Origin: DATBSK01 sp964501785
Lineage (GTDB): Bacteria; Actinomycetota; Acidimicrobiia; IMCC26256; PALSA-555
NCBI GenBank assembly: GCA_964501785.1
Contig: CAZCUD010000015.1
Location: 39,806-103,805 of the forward strand
Direction: 5' to 3'
DNA: 64,000 nucleotides
Shown in pieces: positions 34,020 to 42,392 of this stretch. Within the stretch, counting starts at the first letter, position 1, and each line of letters opens with the position of its first letter. The notes below the pieces were generated by a model, which worked only from the letters and a program-made list of their open reading frames with translations, was not told where the DNA came from and did not search any database. Position numbers and translations under genes: made by a program.

Positions 34020-35311
34020 TGAGCACGGTCGGCGTCGTCGGTGCGGGGTACGTCGGTCTGACGACCGCCGCGTGCCTGTCGCACCTCGGGCACGAGGTCG
34101 TGTGCGCCGACCTCGACCCCGAGCGGGTCGCCCGCCTCTCGAAGGGTGATGTCCCGATCCTCGAGGAGGGCCTCGACGACCTCGTCGCCCACGGTCTGTC
34201 CTCCGATCGCCTGCACTTCGTCGTGGGCGCCCCCGAGGCCGCGCGCCGCTCCGAGTTCGTGTTCCTCTGCGTGCAGACGCCGATGAGCGAGGACGGCAGC
34301 GCCGATCTGACCGCCCTCGACGAGGCCGCGCGCGAGATCGCACCGGTGCTGCAACCGGGCGCGATCGTGATCAACAAGTCGACGGTGCCGGTCGGCTCGA
34401 CCGCGCGAGTCGATCGGCTCCTGCGCGAGGCCGGTGCCGTCGCCGACGTCGGCGTCGCGTCCAACCCCGAGTTCCTCCGCGAGGGCACCGCGGTCCGCGA
34501 CTTCCTCCACCCGGCTCGCGTCGTGGTGGGTGCCGAGGACACGAGCATCGCGGTGCGGGTGAGCGAGCTCTACAAGGGCGTGCAGGCGCCGATCGTGGCC
34601 ACCGACCCGATCTCGGCCGAGATGATCAAGTACGCCTCCAACGCGTTCCTGGCCACGAAGGTGTCCTTCGTGAACGCGATCGCCAACGTGTGCGAGTCCG
34701 TCAACGCGGACGTGCGCGAGGTCGTGCTCGGCATGGGCTACGACCCCCGCATCGGGTTCGAGTTCCTCCACCCGGGGCCGGGCTGGGGTGGCTCCTGCTT
34801 CCCCAAGGACACCGCCGCCCTCCTGCGCACCGCCTCCGACGGGGGCTACGACTTCGAGCTGCTCGGTGCGGTCGTCGCCGCGAACCGCGACCAGCACGAG
34901 CGGATGGTCACCAAGGTCCGCGCCGCGGCCGGTGGCTCGCTCGCCGACGCCCGGGTCTGCGCTTGGGGGCTCACCTACAAGGCCAACACCGACGACCTCC
35001 GCGACTCGCCGGCGGTCGCCATCGTCCGCCGCCTGGTCGACGAGGGCGCGACGGTCACCGCCTACGACCCCGGCGCGGGCGAGCGGGCACGCGAGGCGGT
35101 GCCGGGCGCGCAGATCGTGACCGATCCGTACGACGCGTGCGAGGGTGCCGACGTGCTGGCCGTGCTCACGGAGTGGGACGCGTTCCGGTGGCTCGACTTC
35201 GGGCGCGTCGCGGGCGCCATGCGCCACGCGTCGGTCGTGGACGCCCGGAACCTGCTCGATCCCGCGACCATGCGTCGCTTCGGCTTCGACTACCGCGGCG
35301 TCGGTCGCTGA
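34019..35311 (+). CDS. ugd: UDP-glucose 6-dehydrogenase
   Basis: 430 residues. NAD loop VGVVGAGYVGLTTAACL, STVPVGST, SNPEFLREGTA, the Lys in EMIKYASNAFLATKVSF and the catalytic Cys in GWGGSCFPKDT, followed by the C-terminal LTYKANTDDLRDSPA motif. It oxidises UDP-glucose twice to UDP-glucuronate. It overlaps both neighbours by TGATG, so supply of UDP-glucuronate to the next enzyme is built into the operon. Confidence 0.95.
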   Translation: MSTVGVVGAGYVGLTTAACLSHLGHEVVCADLDPERVARLSKGDVPILEEGLDDLVAHGLSSDRLHFVVGAPEAARRSEFVFLCVQTPMSEDGSADLTALDEAAREIAPVLQPGAIVINKSTVPVGSTARVDRLLREAGAVADVGVASNPEFLREGTAVRDFLHPARVVVGAEDTSIAVRVSELYKGVQAPIVATDPISAEMIKYASNAFLATKVSFVNAIANVCESVNADVREVVLGMGYDPRIGFEFLHPGPGWGGSCFPKDTAALLRTASDGGYDFELLGAVVAANRDQHERMVTKVRAAAGGSLADARVCAWGLTYKANTDDLRDSPAVAIVRRLVDEGATVTAYDPGAGERAREAVPGAQIVTDPYDACEGADVLAVLTEWDAFRWLDFGRVAGAMRHASVVDARNLLDPATMRRFGFDYRGVGR

Positions 35312-36258
35312 TGCCTCGCGCCGTCGTGACCGGCGGCGCCGGGTTCCTGGGCGCCAACCTCTGTCGCCGGCTCCTCGAGCGCGGCTACGACGTCGTCGCG
35401 GTCGACGACCTCTCGAGCGGCTCGGTCGACCACGTGCGCGACCTCGACGCCGACTTCGACCAGGGCTTCGAGCTGATCGTCCACGACGTCGTCGACGGGA
35501 TCCCGGTGCACGGGCCGATCGACGCAGTGCTGCACTTCGCGAGCGCCGCGAGCCCGCCGCACTACCTCGCTCGTCCGCTCGAGACGCTCGCGGTCGGTTC
35601 GACCGGGACTCGCCACGCGCTCGAGCTCGCGCGCGCGACCGGCGCCCGCCTGCTGCTCGCTTCGACGAGCGAGGTCTACGGCGATCCCGCGGAGCACCCC
35701 CAGCGCGAGTCGTACTGGGGGAACGTGAACCCGGTCGGGCCGCGATCCGTCTACGACGAGGCCAAGCGGTTCGGTGAGGCGCTGGCGACGGCGTATCACC
35801 AGGTGCACGGGGTCGACACGAAGATCGCACGCATCTTCAACACCTACGGACCACTGCTCGAGCCCGACGACGGGCGCGTGATCTCCAACTTCCTCGCCCA
35901 GGCGCTCGACGGGCGCAAGCTGACCGTGTACGGCGACGGGTCCCAGACTCGATCCTTCTGCTACGTCGACGACGAGGTCGAGGGCCTGCTCGCGCTCCTC
36001 GACAGCGACTGGGTCGGGCCGATGAACATCGGGAACCCGGAGGAGCACACGGTGCTCGACGTCGCGCACCTCGTCCTGGAGATCACCGGGTCGGGCTCCG
36101 AGATCGTGTTCGAGGCCCTGCCGCCCACCGATCCGGTGCGTCGCTGCCCCGACATCACGCTCGCGAAGCGAGAGCTCGGCTGGGAGCCACGGATCCCGCT
36201 GCGGGACGGGCTCGCGCGCACGCTCGAGTGGTACCGGCGCCACCGCGCCTCGGGGTGA
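35311..36258 (+). CDS. uxs: UDP-glucuronate decarboxylase (UDP-xylose synthase)
   Basis: 315 residues of the extended SDR type. GGAGFLGANLCRRLL cofactor loop, FASAASPPHYLARPLET, STSEVYGDPAEHPQ (with the Glu that distinguishes the decarboxylase), YDEAKR (Tyr/Lys), RIFNTYGP and the GSQTRSFCYVDD and NIGNPEEHT segments. These match eukaryotic and bacterial UXS closely. It converts UDP-glucuronate, made by the coupled upstream enzyme, to UDP-xylose. An SDR epimerase of another type is unlikely given these motifs. Confidence 0.9.
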   Translation: MPRAVVTGGAGFLGANLCRRLLERGYDVVAVDDLSSGSVDHVRDLDADFDQGFELIVHDVVDGIPVHGPIDAVLHFASAASPPHYLARPLETLAVGSTGTRHALELARATGARLLLASTSEVYGDPAEHPQRESYWGNVNPVGPRSVYDEAKRFGEALATAYHQVHGVDTKIARIFNTYGPLLEPDDGRVISNFLAQALDGRKLTVYGDGSQTRSFCYVDDEVEGLLALLDSDWVGPMNIGNPEEHTVLDVAHLVLEITGSGSEIVFEALPPTDPVRRCPDITLAKRELGWEPRIPLRDGLARTLEWYRRHRASG

Positions 36259-36265
36259 CGTCGGG

Positions 36266-37159
36266 GTGACCGGCCCCGATCGACCGCGCTGGGCGGCGGT
36301 CGTCGTCAACTACGAGGCGGGCCTGCTGCTGGCCGAGTGCGTGCGCAGCCTCCGGGCCGACACCAGCGCGGGCGTGCCCCAGGTCGTGGTCGTCGACAAC
36401 GGCTCGAGCGACGGCTCGACCGACTCGCTGCGCGACGACGCCGCGGTCGAGCTCGTCGTGCCCGAGCGGAACCTCGGCTACGCAGGCGCGGCGAACCTCG
36501 GCATCGGGCGCACCACGGCCGACGTCGTCGCCGTCTGCAACGCCGACCTGCTGGTCGCCGAGGGCACCGCCGCGGCGATGCTGGCTCGGCTCGAGGGCGA
36601 GCCCGACGTCGGTGCCGTCGGTCCCGAGGTCGTCGACACGACGGGCGCCCACTATCCGTCGGCGCGTCGTGTCCCGACGGTGGTCGACGCCGTCGGACAC
36701 GGGCTCGTCGGCCTCGTGAAGCCGGACAACCGGTACACGCGTCGCTACCGCGAGCTGGACGCGGACCCCAAGCAGGCCCGCGACGTCGACTGGGTCTCGG
36801 GCGCGTCGATGTGGCTGCGCCGTGCCGCGCTCGATTCGGTCGGCGGCTGGGACGACGGGTACTTCATGTACGTCGAGGACGTCGACCTGTGCTGGCGACT
36901 CCGCGGCGCCGGGTGGCGCGTCGTCTACGAGCCCGCGGGCACGGTGACTCACGTGCAGGGCGCGAGCACGGCGAAGCACCCGTACCGGATGATCGCCGAG
37001 CACCACCGCTCGCTCCTGCGCTTCGCGGCGAAGCGCTGGTCCGGTTGGCGGCGCGTCCTGCTCGTCCCGGCAGCCGCCTACCTGGGGGTGCGGGCCGGCC
37101 TGGCGATGCTCGTCCGAGCGCTGCGGCCCCGCTCGGGAACCGCCGGAGGCACCAGGTAA
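36266..37159 (+). CDS. Glycosyltransferase family 2, WbbL-like
   Basis: 297 residues from GTG 36266, 7 nt after the uxs stop. GT-A features: VVVNYEAGLLL, VVDNGSSDGSTD, a metal motif CNADLLV in the DxD position, and EDVDLCWRLRGAGW for the acceptor/base region. A C-terminal basic/hydrophobic segment (ARAGLAMLVRAL-like) may touch the membrane. In mycobacteria the rhamnosyltransferase WbbL sits at the equivalent place beside manC and LCP genes. Here the upstream enzymes suggest xylose or glucuronate as donor; this is inference. Confidence 0.87.
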   Translation: MTGPDRPRWAAVVVNYEAGLLLAECVRSLRADTSAGVPQVVVVDNGSSDGSTDSLRDDAAVELVVPERNLGYAGAANLGIGRTTADVVAVCNADLLVAEGTAAAMLARLEGEPDVGAVGPEVVDTTGAHYPSARRVPTVVDAVGHGLVGLVKPDNRYTRRYRELDADPKQARDVDWVSGASMWLRRAALDSVGGWDDGYFMYVEDVDLCWRLRGAGWRVVYEPAGTVTHVQGASTAKHPYRMIAEHHRSLLRFAAKRWSGWRRVLLVPAAAYLGVRAGLAMLVRALRPRSGTAGGTR

Positions 37160-37162
37160 CCT
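37157..37162 (+). promoter_or_regulatory. -10 hexamer TAACCT before the His-rich membrane protein
   Basis: TAACCT overlaps the stop of the GT2 gene and lies 10 nt before ATG 37173. Confidence 0.45.
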
Positions 37163-37172
37163 CGGTCGAGCG

Positions 37173-37973
37173 ATGGCGAACTCCCGGTCCAAGTACACCC
37201 GCGCTCGCATCCGCGCCCACGGCCGCCGCCGGCAGCGCCGGGGCGGGGCGCAGTGGTTCTACGCGGTGGTCGCGGTCGTCGTCATCGCGGGTGTCGGCCT
37301 GATCGTCGTCTCGCGGTCCAGCAGCTCGGCCGACGTGCCGCCCCAGCCCGGCAACCCGTCCACCGGTGAGCCCGGCGACCACTGGCACGCGTCGATCGCC
37401 GCCAACGTGTGCGGGCAGTGGATCTCGAACCCGCCCGAGTTCGAGACGGCGGCCGACAACCCCAACGTCCGCGTCGGCGTGCACACCCACGGCGACGGCT
37501 TCATGCACATCCACCCCTTCACCAAGTCCGAAGGCGGCGACAACGCGACCATCGGCCGGTTCCTCGGCTACGGCGGTTGGGACGCCTCCGAGGACTCGCT
37601 GTCGCTCTGGTCGGGGCCCGCGGCCGACCCACAGACCACCGAGTGGTCCGACGGCGACGAGTGCCCGCCCGGTACGCCCTATGCGGGCCAGACCGGCGTG
37701 GTGAAGTGGTCGGTCGACTGCGTCGATCGCACCGGCAACCCGTCGGACTACAAGCCGAAGGACCGCGACGTGTTCGCGCTCGCGTTCGTCCCCAAGGCCG
37801 AGGAGATCGGCGTCCCACCGAACGCGAGCGCGGCGCCTGCCGACGACGGGGGCGACACGACTGCGCTCGACGCGCAGGGCTGCTCGACCGCCGTGCCGGG
37901 CGAAGAGACCACCACCACGACCGTCGCGGGCGCGGTGCCCGAGACCACGCTCGCGACCACGCCGACCTCGTGA
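37173..37973 (+). CDS. Single-pass membrane protein with His-rich extracytoplasmic domain
   Basis: 266 residues. A strongly basic cytoplasmic start (about 27 residues), one hydrophobic helix (WFYAVVAVVVIAGVGLIVV), then an exported domain. Its conserved-looking core carries clustered histidines, GDHWHASIA and VGVHTHGDGFMHIHPF, plus four cysteines, suggesting a bound metal ion. The C-terminus is a low-complexity Thr/Pro/Ala tail typical of wall-associated proteins. No function is recognised. Its stop overlaps the manC-like start (GTGA), placing it among sugar-nucleotide genes. Confidence 0.75.
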   Translation: MANSRSKYTRARIRAHGRRRQRRGGAQWFYAVVAVVVIAGVGLIVVSRSSSSADVPPQPGNPSTGEPGDHWHASIAANVCGQWISNPPEFETAADNPNVRVGVHTHGDGFMHIHPFTKSEGGDNATIGRFLGYGGWDASEDSLSLWSGPAADPQTTEWSDGDECPPGTPYAGQTGVVKWSVDCVDRTGNPSDYKPKDRDVFALAFVPKAEEIGVPPNASAAPADDGGDTTALDAQGCSTAVPGEETTTTTVAGAVPETTLATTPTS

Positions 37974-39070
37974 AGGCGGTCGTCCTCGTCGGCGGCGAGG
38001 GCACGCGACTCCGACCGCTCACCAGCACGGTCCCCAAGCCGCTGCTGCCGATCGCGGGCCAGCCCTTCCTCGAGCGCCAGCTCACCTGGTTGGCCCGTCA
38101 CGGCGTCACGGAGGCAGTCCTCTCGCTCGGCTACCTCCCCGACGCGTTCCGTGCCCACTTCACCGACGACGAGCACGCGGGCGTTCGCCTGCGCTACGCG
38201 GTCGAGCCGTACGCGCTCGGCACCGCCGGCGGGATCAAGTTCGCCGCCGACGCCGCGGGCATCGACGACCGCTTCGTCGTCTGCAACGGCGACGTGCTGA
38301 CCACGCTCGACCTCGATGCGCTGGTCGCCTTCCACGTCGAGCACCGCGCGGACGCGACCATCCACCTCACGCAGGTCGCCGATCCGTCCGCGTTCGGCGT
38401 GGTGCCGACCCGCGACGACGGGTCCGTCGTCGCGTTCGTCGAGAAGCCGCCACCCGGCACTGCCCCGAGCGACTGGATCAACGCCGGCACCTACGTGCTC
38501 GAGCCGTCGGTGCTCGAACGCATCCCTGCCGACTTGACGGTCTCGATCGAGCGCGAGACCTTCCCGAAGATGCTCGACGACGGCGCCGGCCTCTTCGCGG
38601 TGGGCACCGACGACTACTGGCTCGACATCGGCACCCCCGACAAGTACCTCCAGGCCCACACCGACACGATCGCCGGTCGGATGGGCTCGCCGCCGCTCGC
38701 CGGAACCGCGGAGCTCGCCCCCGGGGTGTGGGCTGCACCCGACGTGACGGTCGCGCCCGACGCGACCTTGCTCGCCCCGGTCCTGCTCGCTCCGCGGTCG
38801 GACATCGGCGACGGTGCATCGGTGCGCAACGCGACGGTCGGCCGCGGTGCGGTCGTCGGCGCGGGCGCGGTGGTGCACGACTCGGTCGTGCTCGACGGAG
38901 CGACGATCGGTGCCCGGGCGCGCGTGCTCGGTTCCATCGTCGGCGGTGAGGCGACGGTCGGGAGCGAGGCCGGCGTGCTCGACGGTTCGGTCCTGGGCTT
39001 CGGTGCCACGCTCGACGACGGCGTGGTCGTCGAAGCCGGTCGCGTCGAAGCGGCGAGCGCGGTCCACTAG
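37970..39070 (+). CDS. manC: Sugar-1-phosphate nucleotidyltransferase, ManC/GDP-mannose pyrophosphorylase-like
   Basis: 366 residues from GTG 37970. The nucleotidyltransferase core has VLVGGEGTRLRPLTSTVPKPLLPI, CNGDVLT (metal Asp) and FVEKPPPG. From about residue 250 there are left-handed beta-helix hexapeptide repeats (VTVAPDATLLAPVL, IGDGASVRNATVGRGAVV). This layout is that of actinobacterial mannose-1-phosphate guanylyltransferases, which make GDP-mannose for lipomannans. The phosphomannomutase and isomerase that feed it are at 53951 and 55617. A UDP- or dTDP-sugar specificity cannot be excluded. Confidence 0.85.
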   Translation: MKAVVLVGGEGTRLRPLTSTVPKPLLPIAGQPFLERQLTWLARHGVTEAVLSLGYLPDAFRAHFTDDEHAGVRLRYAVEPYALGTAGGIKFAADAAGIDDRFVVCNGDVLTTLDLDALVAFHVEHRADATIHLTQVADPSAFGVVPTRDDGSVVAFVEKPPPGTAPSDWINAGTYVLEPSVLERIPADLTVSIERETFPKMLDDGAGLFAVGTDDYWLDIGTPDKYLQAHTDTIAGRMGSPPLAGTAELAPGVWAAPDVTVAPDATLLAPVLLAPRSDIGDGASVRNATVGRGAVVGAGAVVHDSVVLDGATIGARARVLGSIVGGEATVGSEAGVLDGSVLGFGATLDDGVVVEAGRVEAASAVH

Positions 39071-39074
39071 TCCG

Positions 39075-40016
39075 TTGCGCGCGCTCGTGACCGGCGGCGC
39101 CGGCTTCATCGGCTCCACCCTCGTCGACCGGCTGCTCGCCGACGGCCACGACGTCGACGTCGTCGACGACCTCTCGTCGGGCTCTCTCGGCAACCTGTCC
39201 GACGCCCGGTCGCAGCGCAGCAGTCGCATGACCTTCCAACGCCTCGACGTCCGGTCGGCGGCGGTCACCGAGCTCATCGCGCACCGGAAGCCCGAGGTGG
39301 TGTTCCACCTCGCGGCGCAAGCGAGCGTCACCGTGTCGGTGGCGCGACCCGCGTTCGACGCCGAGGTCAACGTGCTCGGATCGCTGAACGTCATCGAGGG
39401 TGCGCTCGCGGGTGGCACCCGCAAGATCGTCTTCGCCGGATCGGGCGGCACGCTCTACGGCGTCCCCGAGTCGATCCCGACCCGTGAGGGCCACCCCCAG
39501 CATCCCGAGTCGCCCTACGGCGTGGCGAAGAAGGCCGTCGGTGACTACCTCCACTACTACCGGGCCGTGCACGGGCTCGAGTACACCGTGCTCGCGCTCG
39601 CCAACGTCTACGGCCCCCGCCAGGACCCGCACGGTGAGGCAGGCGTCGTCGCGATCTTCAGCAACAAGCTGCTGGCTGCCGAGCGCCCCACGATCTTCGG
39701 TGACGGCGAGCAGACCCGTGACTTCGTGTTCGTGGACGACGTGTGCGACGCGTTCGTGCGTGCCGCGGACAAGGGCGGCGGGCTGATCGTGAACATCGGC
39801 ACCGGCACCGAGACGAGCGTCCAGCACCTCTTCGACGCGATGGCTCGGGTGACCGGGTTCCCCGAGCCCGCCCGCTACGCCGCGCCGCGAGCGGGCGAGC
39901 TGCGCCGCTCCGCGCTCGACCCCGGCCGCGCGGCGATCCACCTGGGCTGGGAGCCCTGGACCGATCTCGAGTCGGGGCTGACGCGCACGATCGAGTCGTT
40001 CCGAGCTCGGGGCTAG
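39075..40016 (+). CDS. NAD-dependent nucleotide-sugar epimerase (GalE-like)
   Basis: 313 residues starting at TTG 39075, the only start that keeps the first strand (LRALVTGGAGFIGSTL). Cofactor loop GGAGFIGS, VFHLAAQASV, catalytic SGGTLYG and YGVAK (Tyr/Lys), NVYGPRQDP, and the FVDDVCDAFV region. It probably interconverts UDP-glucose and UDP-galactose or a related pair. It lies 4 nt after the manC-like gene. Its TAG stop shares CTAG (40013-40016) with the stop of the convergent nitroreductase gene. Confidence 0.85.
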   Translation: MRALVTGGAGFIGSTLVDRLLADGHDVDVVDDLSSGSLGNLSDARSQRSSRMTFQRLDVRSAAVTELIAHRKPEVVFHLAAQASVTVSVARPAFDAEVNVLGSLNVIEGALAGGTRKIVFAGSGGTLYGVPESIPTREGHPQHPESPYGVAKKAVGDYLHYYRAVHGLEYTVLALANVYGPRQDPHGEAGVVAIFSNKLLAAERPTIFGDGEQTRDFVFVDDVCDAFVRAADKGGGLIVNIGTGTETSVQHLFDAMARVTGFPEPARYAAPRAGELRRSALDPGRAAIHLGWEPWTDLESGLTRTIESFRARG

Positions 40017-40618
40017 CGGAACTCACGCAGGTCGTCGACCTGCACCTCGGGGCGAACGGGCGGCGAGTACCCGGGATCGGGGTGGCCGACGAGCACCAAC
40101 GCCTGCGGGCTCCACTCGACCGGCAGTCCGAGCGCGTCCCGGGCCTCCTCGGGGCAGAAGATCGGTGCCGCGACCCAGCACGAGGCGAGCCCGGCATCGG
40201 CCGCCGCGAGCATGAGGTTCTCGACGGCCGCTCCCAAGGAGAGCAGCGCCATGCCCCACTCCGCCTGCTTCCGGCGCTCATCGGGGTAGCGGTCGAGGCC
40301 GTGCCACGTGAGGCATCCGAGCAGCAGCGCCGGCGCGGCGGTGAGCTTCTCGTGCGACGCATCGACGAGCTCGTCGATCCGCGTCGGCGCTTCGCCGTCG
40401 CGCTCGAGGTCGGCGCGCCAGCGCGCACCCATGCCCGTGGCGAGCGCCTCCTTGCCCTCCGTCGTGTCGATCACGCACCAGCGCCAGGGGCGCGAGTGGT
40501 GGGGGGCCGGAGCGAGCGCGGCGGCGGCCACGAGCGCATCGAGATCGGCGCGCTCCACCGCCCGCGGCTCGAAGGCGCGGATCGAGCGTCGGGCGGCGAC
40601 GAACGCGGGCACGGTCAC
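40013..40618 (-). CDS. Nitroreductase-family FMN protein, FbiB C-terminal-domain equivalent
   Basis: 201 residues from GTG 40618. FMN-binding motifs are ARRSIRAFEPRAV near the start, PHHSRPWRWCVI and WGMALLSLGAAVENLMLAAADAGLASCW. It overlaps cofE by GTGA. In mycobacteria the same domain is fused to CofE as the C-terminal half of FbiB and reduces dehydro-F420-0. Separate genes in the same order here strongly suggest the same reaction. Confidence 0.85.
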   Translation of the reverse strand: MTVPAFVAARRSIRAFEPRAVERADLDALVAAAALAPAPHHSRPWRWCVIDTTEGKEALATGMGARWRADLERDGEAPTRIDELVDASHEKLTAAPALLLGCLTWHGLDRYPDERRKQAEWGMALLSLGAAVENLMLAAADAGLASCWVAAPIFCPEEARDALGLPVEWSPQALVLVGHPDPGYSPPVRPEVQVDDLREFR

Positions 40619-41322
40619 CGGAACAGATCCTCACCGGCCGGGCGCACGAGCTCGCGCGCGCTGGCGTCGCGCCGCCACGACGCGTCGAGCCCGCGCACGA
40701 TCGCGGCCGGGATGCCGCTGGCCTTGCCCATCACGAGCTCGGCGGCACCGGCGATCTCGTCGGCGATCGCCACCTCGGTGACCTGGAGCTCGCGTCCACC
40801 GGAGTCGTGCGCACCACGGAGATCGACGACCGCGGCGATGCCGGCGACCCCGATCGCGACGTCGGTCAGGCCGTGCCGCCACGCGCGTCCGAACGTGTCG
40901 GAGACGATGACGGCGACCTCGACCGAGTGGCGCGCCCGGAGTGCGTCGCGGACGTGTCGGGCCGATCGATCTGCGTCGACCGGCAGCAGCGCGGCCCGGT
41001 CGCGGGGGACGTTCGAGACGTCGATGCCCGCGTTGGCGCACACGAAGCCGTGGCGTGTCTCGGTGATGAGCAGATCGCCTCGACGACGCAGCACGCGTGC
41101 GGACTCCGACTCGATCAGGTGCCGACGGGCATCGAGGTCGCCGTCGGGGAGATCGACGAGTCGGTCCTCGACCTTCGAGACGACCTTCTGGGTGACGACC
41201 ACGCAGTCGCCGTCGGCGAGCGGCGTGCCCGCCGACGCCGCCGCGTCGGCGATCAGGTCGGCGAGCTCGTCACCCGCGGAGATCTCACCGATGCCCGTGA
41301 TCGGGAAGACGCTGAGCGTCAC
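40615..41322 (-). CDS. cofE: Coenzyme F420-0:L-glutamate ligase
   Basis: 235 residues from GTG 41322. Family motifs: PITGIGEISAGDEL, DGDCVVVTQKVVSKVEDR, NAGIDVSNV and VIVSDTFGRAWRHGLTDVAIG. It adds gamma-linked glutamate residues to F420-0 using GTP and divalent metals. Translationally coupled on both sides to cofD and the nitroreductase gene, giving the order cofD-cofE-reductase expected for F420 tailoring. Confidence 0.95.
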   Translation of the reverse strand: MTLSVFPITGIGEISAGDELADLIADAAASAGTPLADGDCVVVTQKVVSKVEDRLVDLPDGDLDARRHLIESESARVLRRRGDLLITETRHGFVCANAGIDVSNVPRDRAALLPVDADRSARHVRDALRARHSVEVAVIVSDTFGRAWRHGLTDVAIGVAGIAAVVDLRGAHDSGGRELQVTEVAIADEIAGAAELVMGKASGIPAAIVRGLDASWRRDASARELVRPAGEDLFR

Positions 41323-42257
41323 GCGACCGCGGCGAGGGTGTGGCGGGCGAGTGCGGCGGCGACGCGGGCGTCGCGCATGACCGTGTCGGCGACCACGGCC
41401 CGGACGCCGAGGGCCTCGACCTCCGGCGCGAGGTGCGCGTCCTGCGCGTCGATCACGAGCGCGGCGCAGAAGTCTCGGTAGGCCTGTGCCACGCCCACGC
41501 ACGACACCTCGATCCCGAGCGGATCCATCAGTCGATCCGCGGGGCCGCGCAGGGGACGGCCGCCCACGATCGGGCTGACGCCGACGACCCGGTCTCGCCG
41601 GCGGACCAGGGCCTCGAGGATCCCGGGCACGGCCAGGATCGGACCGATCGAGATGACCGGGTTGCTCGGGCACACCACGACCGTCTCGGCCTGCTCGATC
41701 GCCTCGATCACGCCGGGCGCCGGCGTCGCCGTCGCCGCTCCGTCGAAGCGGACCCCCACGACCGGTGGCTCCGCGCGGCGGCGCACGAACCACTCCTGCA
41801 TCGCCAGCTCGGACTGGGCCCCGTCGTCGTCGACGACGGTGATCCAGGTGGCCACGCGGTCGTCGGTCATCGGCAGCAGGCGCACGGCCACGTCCCAGCG
41901 GGCAGCGATCTCCTGGGTGATCTCGGTGAGGGTCGCACCCTCGCGGCGCCGCTGCGTGCGGTACAGGTGCGTGGCCAGGTCGCGATCTCCGAGCCGGAAC
42001 CAGGTGTCGACGCCGTAGCGGGCGAGGCCGTCGATCGCATGGAACGTCTCGTCGGCCAGGCCCCAGCCGGTGTCGGGGTTCGAGGCGCCGGCGAGGCGGT
42101 AGGTCACGCTGTCGAGGTCGGGGCTCACCCAGAGCCCGTGGAACTCGTCGTCGTCGGCGGTGTTGACGATCGCGGTCACGTCGCGCGCCGGGACCACGTC
42201 GACGAGCCCGGCGAGGAACCTCGCCGCACCGACCCCGCCCGCGAGCGCCGTGAGCAT
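41319..42257 (-). CDS. cofD: 2-phospho-L-lactate (phosphoenolpyruvate) transferase, F420 biosynthesis
   Basis: 312 residues. ALAGGVGAARFLAGL at the N-terminus and NTADDDEFHGLWVSPDLDSV are CofD/FbiA hallmarks, followed by VVCPSNPVISIGPIL and VGVSPIVGGRPLRGPAD. It joins Fo to the activated three-carbon unit, forming (dehydro-)F420-0. In actinobacteria the substrate is thought to be enolpyruvyl-diphospho-guanosine, which is why the nitroreductase is needed. First gene of the operon, leaderless from ATG 42257. Confidence 0.95.
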   Translation of the reverse strand: MLTALAGGVGAARFLAGLVDVVPARDVTAIVNTADDDEFHGLWVSPDLDSVTYRLAGASNPDTGWGLADETFHAIDGLARYGVDTWFRLGDRDLATHLYRTQRRREGATLTEITQEIAARWDVAVRLLPMTDDRVATWITVVDDDGAQSELAMQEWFVRRRAEPPVVGVRFDGAATATPAPGVIEAIEQAETVVVCPSNPVISIGPILAVPGILEALVRRRDRVVGVSPIVGGRPLRGPADRLMDPLGIEVSCVGVAQAYRDFCAALVIDAQDAHLAPEVEALGVRAVVADTVMRDARVAAALARHTLAAVA

Positions 42258-42263
42258 GTGACG

Positions 42264-42269
42264 ACGCTA
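42264..42269 (-). promoter_or_regulatory. -10 hexamer TAGCGT for the F420 operon
   Basis: TAGCGT on the minus strand is followed by 6 nt and the cofD ATG at 42257. Confidence 0.5.
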
Positions 42270-42339
42270 TCCGGCCGCTCACGCCTCGACCGCGGGCGGA
42301 CGGGCGACGGCTGGGGAGCCTTGCCGCTCCTCGGACGCG

Positions 42340-42374
42340 ACGAGGCCCCCGGCGGGGGGAGCCGGGGGCCTCGT
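42340..42374 (-). terminator. Strong hairpin, terminator of the phasin-like gene
   Basis: ACGAGGCCCCCGGC (42340-42353) and GCCGGGGGCCTCGT (42361-42374) form a perfect 14-bp stem with a 7-nt loop, 19 nt after the phasin-like stop on the minus strand. It has no T-tract. It also insulates the F420 operon downstream. Confidence 0.75.
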
Positions 42375-42392
42375 GCGTCGATCGGGGGAGCG

